Below are positions 7,560-11,106 of a DNA stretch of 11,106 bases, one piece after another. Both the position numbers and the translations under genes were made by a program. Position 1 is the stretch's first letter, and every line of letters starts with the position of its first letter. The notes beneath the pieces were generated by a model. That model was not told the origin of the DNA. It saw only the letters and a list, made by a program, of their open reading frames with translations, and ran no database searches. The stretch covers positions 1-11,106 of the forward strand of contig JAJEAQ010000463.1 in assembly GCA_022822685.1 (NCBI GenBank). The letters are read 5' to 3'. Origin of the DNA: Trichodesmium sp. jk18x7bins.61 (GTDB lineage Bacteria; Cyanobacteriota; Cyanobacteriia; Cyanobacteriales; Microcoleaceae).

Positions 7560-7717
7560 CTGAAAATTAAAAGTTATATCAATCCTCAATCAATATTGCG
7601 GCGTTGCTAAAACGGGGTATGAATTCCACCAATTGAACAACTGATACAAAATCCGGTTATGAAAGCGTAGCTCCTCCCGAATGAGGCAAAAGTACATTTT
7701 CCAAATTGTCTATAATT

Positions 7718-7747
7718 ATACATGCCTCTTGCATACATGCCTCTTGC
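7718..7747. repeat. Perfect tandem duplication of a 15-base unit
   Basis: ATACATGCCTCTTGC occurs twice back to back (7718-7732, 7733-7747) in the spacer upstream of hpnA. Reading the opposite strand gives a repeated QEAC(M/I) inside a short open frame, which I regard as non-coding. Confidence 0.85.
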
Positions 7748-7812
7748 CTTTCCCTCTGAATAAAGCTCCTATCTCGCGCCGGATTTAGCATGAAATAGCT
7801 CTCATCATTAGG

Positions 7813-7916
7813 TATAGCACTACGGATTAAGGTTAGGACATCAAAATTTGGGAAAACGATAATCTGTCTAGATGCTGCTTTCAAAGTATGCCCTCACATA
7901 TTTACGTAGTGCTATA
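7813..7916. mobile_element. MITE-like element 1 (104 bp, 12-bp perfect terminal inverted repeats)
   Basis: TATAGCACTACG (7813-7824) and CGTAGTGCTATA (7905-7916) are exact reverse complements bounding 104 bases with no coding capacity. The ends begin with TA, as expected if a Tc1/IS630-type transposase that targets TA moved it; that link is inference. It lies between hpnA and the RNase gene, next to a second such element. Confidence 0.65.
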
Positions 7917-7971
7917 TAAAATTAGTCGCCAATTGACGATTCATAACTTCATTCTGAAGCACCAACAACAT

Positions 7972-8145
7972 ATATAGAACCCGTTTTGGCTCTCCTTACC
8001 TAATCATAAGCCTTACAATTTCTTGCTTTGATCATTATTAGAATAAATGCTTCTGAAAGACCATTACCAGGCCATAAATTGCTCAATATACTAGCTACTT
8101 AAAAGGCTAATTTTTCTTGAAAAAGATATCAAATGGGTTCTATAT
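7972..8145. mobile_element. MITE-like element 2 (174 bp, 15-bp terminal inverted repeats with one mismatch)
   Basis: ATATAGAACCCGTTT (7972-7986) pairs with AAATGGGTTCTATAT (8131-8145), 14 of 15 positions. The inside is AT-rich and has no coding frame. It is flanked at once on the right by a further inverted repeat (8146-8202). The source transposase is unknown. Confidence 0.6.
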
Positions 8146-8202
8146 GGTGGGCAAAGACAACCAAGTTGATTCTTGCTCCAGATCACTCAACATTTGCCCA
8201 CC
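8146..8202. repeat. Inverted repeat with 10-bp perfect arms, GGTGGGCAAA...TTTGCCCACC
   Basis: Arms at 8146-8155 and 8193-8202 are exact reverse complements with a 37-base loop, followed by CTAC. It begins on the base after MITE-like element 2 ends and lies 25 bases beyond the RNase gene's stop. Read on the minus strand it has no T-run, so a terminator role is doubtful. Confidence 0.6.
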
Positions 8203-8227
8203 CTACTATTATTAAAACTTTCAACTT

Positions 8228-9202
8228 TTAGAATCCAGCCTCATCAACAATCATCGTTTGACAAGAACTTCCGCCTGTCGGCAGCAAAACATCTGCTAAC
8301 TTTTCCCCAGGCAAAGGCCGTCGCATCTTAATTCTTAATTCTACAACTAACTCACCTTTACACTTAACCACAAGACTTTCTGCAGCTCCCTCCCCAAAAG
8401 AATTTTCAAAAGCTGTTTCAATTTGAGCCAGATTTAGTCTTTGACCAATATTTTCCGCAAATAGCTTTTGTACTTCTGAATCATTGACTTCGTTCAACAA
8501 ATCTATTGAAATGTCAAAATAAGTATCTTTATTTCGTCCATCGCAAGTGCCATGTTTGATCCACTCGTGACGATGTAGATAGGATTCTACACCAGGCATC
8601 ACCGTTGCTAATTCAGAAGTTGTTTCTTTACCTAAAGATAGGGCTGGTAAATCATCCCACTCCTTTTGCTGATCATCATTTTTATCTTCATAAGAAACGC
8701 CACAATAGGAAATGCCATCAGGCCACAAGCCATGTAAGGTAAAGTTAGTTGCATCAAAGCGTTCTGCTGTTTGAGATATACATTCAGGTTTTCCTTGCTT
8801 TGTTTGACAGAAACCAGGTTGCCAAGTAATTGCTAGTACATATTTATCTGCACAACCTTCTGGTGGACAACCTTTAGAAGCGATCGCCTCTTGATTAGTT
8901 TCTTCACTTTTACTTATTTCACCTCCACTCTCCCCCATGGGATTAAATTGACCACAATTTTTGTTTACCCATTTGCTTTGTCCATTTACTTTAATATTGA
9001 TATAGTCTCCAGACGCTTTATTAAGTCCTAAGACTTGGTAAATTTTCCCTGGTTCAAGAGTCACAGGATCGTTTTTCTTTCTGATACTGGTATAGGCTTC
9101 ACAGTTATTAACAGTAAAATCCCCTTTGACTTGGTAGAAAGCAAAAGCCGGATTTTGTCCTGGTAGTAAAAAAGATAACAAGAATGCCACAATTAATCTC
9201 AT
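8228..9202 (-). CDS. Secreted ribonuclease T2 family protein
   Basis: Endoribonuclease of the T2 family, which cuts single-stranded RNA through a 2',3'-cyclic phosphate. The 324-residue precursor starts with a signal peptide (residues 1 to about 21, ending NPAFA), so it acts in the periplasm or outside. Residues 22-86 are a small domain with Cys34 and Cys83 that looks SH3-like. A low-complexity linker (87-110) follows, then the catalytic domain from about 118. Both active-site blocks are present: FTLHGLWP (154-161, His157) and HEWIKHGTC (212-220, His212, Glu213, Lys216, His217). Several paired cysteines fit disulfides outside the cytoplasm. The ATG has GAGG seven bases upstream. A HIP1 site lies at 8880 in the linker region. 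It stands alone between repeat-rich spacers. A role in scavenging RNA for phosphate or nucleosides is inference. Confidence 0.93.
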   Translation of the reverse strand: MRLIVAFLLSFLLPGQNPAFAFYQVKGDFTVNNCEAYTSIRKKNDPVTLEPGKIYQVLGLNKASGDYINIKVNGQSKWVNKNCGQFNPMGESGGEISKSEETNQEAIASKGCPPEGCADKYVLAITWQPGFCQTKQGKPECISQTAERFDATNFTLHGLWPDGISYCGVSYEDKNDDQQKEWDDLPALSLGKETTSELATVMPGVESYLHRHEWIKHGTCDGRNKDTYFDISIDLLNEVNDSEVQKLFAENIGQRLNLAQIETAFENSFGEGAAESLVVKCKGELVVELRIKMRRPLPGEKLADVLLPTGGSSCQTMIVDEAGF

Positions 9203-9311
9203 TAGATATCCTCGATTGTTATTACATAATTACTTCGACTTCCCCCGCTCCGATTCCCCACTCGTCTAAAAATTGCAGGCATTTAATTTTCTGCTCTCAC
9301 ACTTATCCTTA

Positions 9312-9546
9312 GAATAGCATTTGAGCGATCGCCTACATGAATGAGCAGCAATCCGTCAGCACACTTCCCCGAAAGGAGACCAGAGAATTCCTCCCAGCCC
9401 ATAGCAGACTACTGATGACTGACCATTATTTCAATGGCTGAAAAATCAGCACCATAGAAAGGAGAATGGGGTTGACAGCAGGTTTTTTTCAGTATAATTA
9501 TGCTAATCGGTTTAAATAGCTATACTTGATTATTAATTCAACAAAA
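9312..9546. repeat. Long direct repeat, copy 1 (about 235 bp)
   Basis: Nearly identical to 9786-10024 at an offset of 474 bases. From GAATAG through the HIP1 site to CAGTATAATTATGCTAAT only a handful of substitutions and one extra T in the second copy's T-run are seen. After that the copies diverge for about 35 bases and agree again at TTAATTCAACAAAA. No coding frame runs through it. It carries a consensus promoter at its right end and AAAGGAG-type motifs at 9371 and 9459. Confidence 0.95.
9472..9498 (+). promoter_or_regulatory. Consensus promoter in repeat copy 1
   Basis: TTGACA (9472-9477) and TATAAT (9493-9498), both perfect, with a 15-base spacer that includes seven Ts. No gene follows on this strand, so a product would be a non-coding transcript running into 9505-9785. 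Confidence 0.45.
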
Positions 9547-9660
9547 GCAATTCTGATTGTCTAGTAATTTCAATATATCTGCCCAGAAGTAGTTTTGAGA
9601 GGATAATACAGTTTCACACAAGTTAAAAGTGGAAGATTAATTGACTTACTTGAAAGCTTG

Positions 9661-9743
9661 AACTGAAAATAATTTCATGGCAATTCTTTCACATGGCGAG
9701 ACTCTACATAATTATTTGTGGCATGATTGTTGAGAATTGGTAT
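9661..9743 (-). repeat. Dispersed repeat family, copy C (inverted)
   Basis: Read on the minus strand it gives ATACCAATTCTCAA (9743-9730), CACAAATAATTATG, TCGCCATGTGAAAGAATT and TGAAATTATTTTCAGTT, matching copies A and B and the isolated left part at 4225-4268. It lies between the two long direct repeats, which makes up part of the 239-base spacer. Confidence 0.6.
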
Positions 9744-9785
9744 AACTCCTAGACGTCTTCTCCTGCTTGTTTCCCGGAGCGACTT

Positions 9786-10024
9786 GAATAGTATTTGAGC
9801 GATCGCCTACATGAATGAGCAGCAATCCGTCAGCACACTTCCCCGAAAGGAGGCCAGAGAATTCCTCCCAGCCCATAGCAGACTACTGATGACTGACCAT
9901 TATTTCAATGGCTGAAAAATCAGCACTATAGAAAGGAGAATGGGGTTGACAGCAGGTTTTTTTTCAGTATAATTATGCTAATTGGTCTAATTCGCCCATC
10001 TATTTGATTTTTAATTCAACAAAA
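9786..10024. repeat. Long direct repeat, copy 2
   Basis: Second copy of 9312-9546. Among the differences seen are GAGGCC for GAGACC, CACTATAG for CACCATAG, and eight Ts instead of seven. It ends at or just before the group II intron, which begins within about 10 bases of the last shared A-run. Confidence 0.95.
9946..9973 (+). promoter_or_regulatory. Consensus promoter in repeat copy 2, pointing into the intron
   Basis: TTGACA (9946-9951) and TATAAT (9968-9973), spacer 16 bases. Initiation would fall near 9980 and the first structured sequence downstream is the group II intron from about 10034. It is the only good promoter for that RNA inside the window. Confidence 0.5.
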
Positions 10025-10099
10025 ATATCAGGTCTCTATTGTCAGGAACCCTTAGCTGGAGACGCAGCCTGCCGTAAGGCCAAGCTATGGGGCTGGCCA

Positions 10100-10130
10100 C
10101 ACCTTCTCGTTGCTGTGCAACGAGAAGGTG
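10100..10130 (+). ncRNA. 14-bp stem-loop in intron domain I
   Basis: CACCTTCTCGTTGC (10100-10113) and GCAACGAGAAGGTG (10117-10130) pair perfectly around a TGT loop. GGCTGG (10091-10096) and CCAGCC (10145-10150) can extend it. The perfect pairing in a region that is otherwise decaying suggests the RNA fold was selected until recently. Confidence 0.7.
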
Positions 10131-10290
10131 AGCCCAACACCTGACCAGCCTAAGACCGTAAGAGGCCTACGTTATCAGCAAGGGTTTAAGTTCCTACCAG
10201 GGGATGGGTTGCCAGATAACTGCTCTCGAACCGGAGAGTTAAACAGGTAAGCGAGGGTGAGCGCGACCTGTTTTAGCTTCGCTACATGTT

Positions 10291-10330
10291 CATGTCGGCG
10301 ACGGGCTCAACATGTCGGCGACAGGCTCAA
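10291..10330 (+). repeat. Small dispersed palindromic repeat, tandem pair of 20-base half units
   Basis: CATGTCGGCGACGGGCTCAA (10291-10310) is followed at once by CATGTCGGCGACAGGCTCAA (10311-10330), one mismatch. The same 20-mer occurs at 10483 and 10570 and corresponds to the right side of the full palindrome at 11010-11036. This is the style of the small dispersed repeats known from Nostoc genomes. Confidence 0.85.
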
Positions 10331-10482
10331 GCGGAGTCAACGCATTCCGTAAGGAAAGCTCCTCCCCCGGGAGGCAACTGGTCAATTGAATCGGGATACC
10401 TAATCCTCTGGAGATTTTCACTAAGAGCCTCCATAGAAAAGGAGGAAGACGTGGAAAGATGAACACAGTCGTGCGACCTGTT

Positions 10483-10502
10483 CATGTCGGCGACAGGCTC
10501 AA
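10483..10502 (+). repeat. Small dispersed repeat, third direct copy
   Basis: CATGTCGGCGACAGGCTCAA, exact, preceded by GCGACCTGTT. The preceding CCTGT can pair with ACAGG inside the unit to make a short hairpin. Confidence 0.85.
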
Positions 10503-10569
10503 CCACATCAAAAACTTCAAACGATACAACAGGGTAAACCCAAAAGAGTCTTAAGAGAGATAACCTGTT

Positions 10570-10589
10570 CATGTCGGCGACAGGCTCAA
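10570..10589 (+). repeat. Small dispersed repeat, fourth direct copy
   Basis: Exact copy of the 20-mer, again preceded by ACCTGTT, so at least 27 bases are shared with the copy at 10483. Confidence 0.85.
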
Positions 10590-10649
10590 GTAGTGAGTCG
10601 GCAACAAAGACGGAACACTCTGTCGGGCCTAGGATGGGAGAAAAAGGGT

Positions 10650-10665
10650 TTGAGCCTGTCGCCGA
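10650..10665 (-). repeat. Small dispersed repeat, inverted partial copy
   Basis: TTGAGCCTGTCGCCGA is the reverse complement of the right 16 bases of the unit. It could pair with any of the four upstream direct copies, most simply the one at 10570-10589 to make a 16-bp stem. Confidence 0.8.
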
Positions 10666-10792
10666 AACGCTGCTCTGTAACGGAACAGATCGGGATTCTA
10701 AATTTGTCCCTGACCAAAAGGAAAAGCCGACTTCTCCTGAGTCTCATGGGAAAGACGCTCAGACAAAGAAACTTAAGGTCGACAAAAGTTAG

Positions 10793-10934
10793 ATGTCAAA
10801 AATGACAAAGGTCGTTGAAGGACAATGGGAATGGAGCCAGATTAACTGGAATAAAGCCAGGAAAATTGTTAAGAATCTTAGATGAAGAATCTTTCGCGCC
10901 TTTTAACTTGGAATTAAAAACCAAGTCAAAAGGC
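10793..10934 (+). pseudogene. Stub of the group II intron reverse transcriptase/maturase gene
   Basis: ATG at 10793 opens MSKMTKVVEGQWEWSQINW followed by NKARKIVKNLR, the N-terminal stretch typical of group II intron-encoded reverse transcriptases (W..INW...). A TGA at 10883, where CGA would give Arg, stops it after 30 codons. The frame continues as RIFRAF, a TAA, then LGIKNQVKRL, as expected of the next part of the family (RRIFRAT...). Everything after about residue 47 (reverse-transcriptase, maturase and endonuclease domains, normally 400-600 residues) is gone, and domain V follows about 15 bases later. Confidence 0.75.
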
Positions 10935-10948
10935 TGTTTGTGAGGCTT

Positions 10949-10982
10949 GAGCCGTATGATGGGAAACTGTCACGTTCCGTTC
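10949..10982 (+). ncRNA. Group II intron domain V
   Basis: A 34-base hairpin starting GAGCCGTATG with the catalytic AGC triad at positions 2-4, an upper stem GATGG/CTGTC capped by a GAAA tetraloop, and the ACG bulge region. The 3' strand reads TTCCGTTC where TACGGTTC is usual, leaving C-C and T-T mismatches in the lower helix, so catalysis may be weakened. Confidence 0.8.
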
Positions 10983-11009
10983 AAAGGGGAGGGGAAAGAA
11001 GCAATTCTT

Positions 11010-11036
11010 GTTGAGCCTGTCGGCGACAGGCTCAAC
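11010..11036. repeat. Complete 27-base palindrome of the small dispersed repeat
   Basis: GTTGAGCCTGTCG (11010-11022), a central G, and CGACAGGCTCAAC (11024-11036): 13-bp perfect arms. It sits between domain V and the presumed 3' end of the intron, that is in or beside domain VI. Bases 11097-11105 (GACAGGCTC) show that a further copy may start at the window's edge. Confidence 0.9.
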
Positions 11037-11106
11037 CTTACCCGACTAAGATATCGATTAAATCACGTCATCTTCTAACGAGCCAAAAACACTCCTGACA
11101 GGCTCC

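Larger units (their letters stand above)
10034..11046 (+). mobile_element. Group II intron, ORF-less derivative (approximate ends)
   Basis: The plus strand shows the conserved order of a bacterial group II intron: domain I-like sequence (GGAACCC, AGCTGGAGAC at about 10047-10064, with a 14-bp stem at 10100-10130 enclosed by GGCTGG/CCAGCC), a domain IV holding a stub of the reverse-transcriptase gene (10793-10934), a domain V (10949-10982) and a domain VI-like tail ending near CTTACCCGAC (11037-11046). Ends are uncertain. No GTGYG 5' motif is visible; GTCTC at 10034 is the nearest candidate at the expected distance from GGAACCC. Group II introns are self-splicing ribozymes and retroelements. 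This copy cannot make its own maturase and carries several inserted palindromic repeats. Its exons are not identifiable, so it is probably inserted in non-coding DNA. Confidence 0.75.

Noticed and set aside
7657..7884. Open frame of 75 codons on the minus strand
   Set aside because: Runs through the 15-base tandem duplication and most of MITE-like element 1. No ribosome site or recognisable protein features.
8146..8202. Terminator of the RNase T2 gene
   Set aside because: Stem is good but the loop is 37 bases and no T-run follows on the minus strand. It matches a common dispersed cyanobacterial repeat instead.
10291..10665. CRISPR array made of the repeated 20-mers
   Set aside because: Spacing is irregular (0, 152, 67 and 60 bases), one copy is inverted, and the intervening sequence belongs to the intron. 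No cas gene is present.
10327..10805. Three short open frames in both orientations
   Set aside because: They lie in structured domains of the group II intron and pass through the palindromic repeats, so they are chance frames in a GC-richer RNA.

Overview
The window looks like chromosomal DNA of a filamentous, probably heterocyst-forming (Nostoc/Calothrix-type) cyanobacterium. Five intact HIP1 palindromes (GCGATCGC at 3313, 4596, 8880, 9325 and 9799), AT-rich spacers full of short repeats, and the gene content all point that way. This is inferred from sequence features, not from a database match.

Layout. Bases 1-281 have no gene but hold two tight hairpins. purA (minus strand, TTG start at 1616) is followed by about 1.1 kb holding a decayed IscB-type nuclease gene, a common cyanobacterial inverted repeat and an unidentified broken reading frame. 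An adenosine-deaminase-family gene (2747-3793, plus) with its own terminator comes next. Bases 3858-5017 are non-coding and repeat-laden. Bases 5018-6454 carry the wreck of what was probably one large sensor gene: a periplasmic sugar-binding-type domain with stops and frameshifts, joined by a deletion to the last strand of a histidine-kinase ATPase domain and an almost intact receiver domain. An hpnA-like epimerase/reductase (6579-7559, minus) and a secreted RNase T2 (8228-9202, minus) are separated by about 670 bases packed with small inverted-repeat elements.

The last 1.9 kb is the most unusual part. Two near-identical copies of about 235 bp each contain perfect -35 and -10 promoter boxes. 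The second copy leads straight into a group II intron whose encoded reverse transcriptase has been reduced to an N-terminal stub directly followed by domain V. That intron is peppered with at least five copies of a short palindromic repeat.

Working genes number only four: purA, the adenosine-deaminase homologue, the hpnA-like gene and the RNase T2 gene. purA and the deaminase both act in purine metabolism but are divergent and separated by debris, so no operon is supported. The overall theme is an accessory region where mobile elements (IscB-type, MITE-like, group II intron, small dispersed repeats) have accumulated and decayed. I did not find a convincing new multi-gene system. The best leads are the repeat-invaded ORF-less intron and its duplicated promoter-bearing leader.
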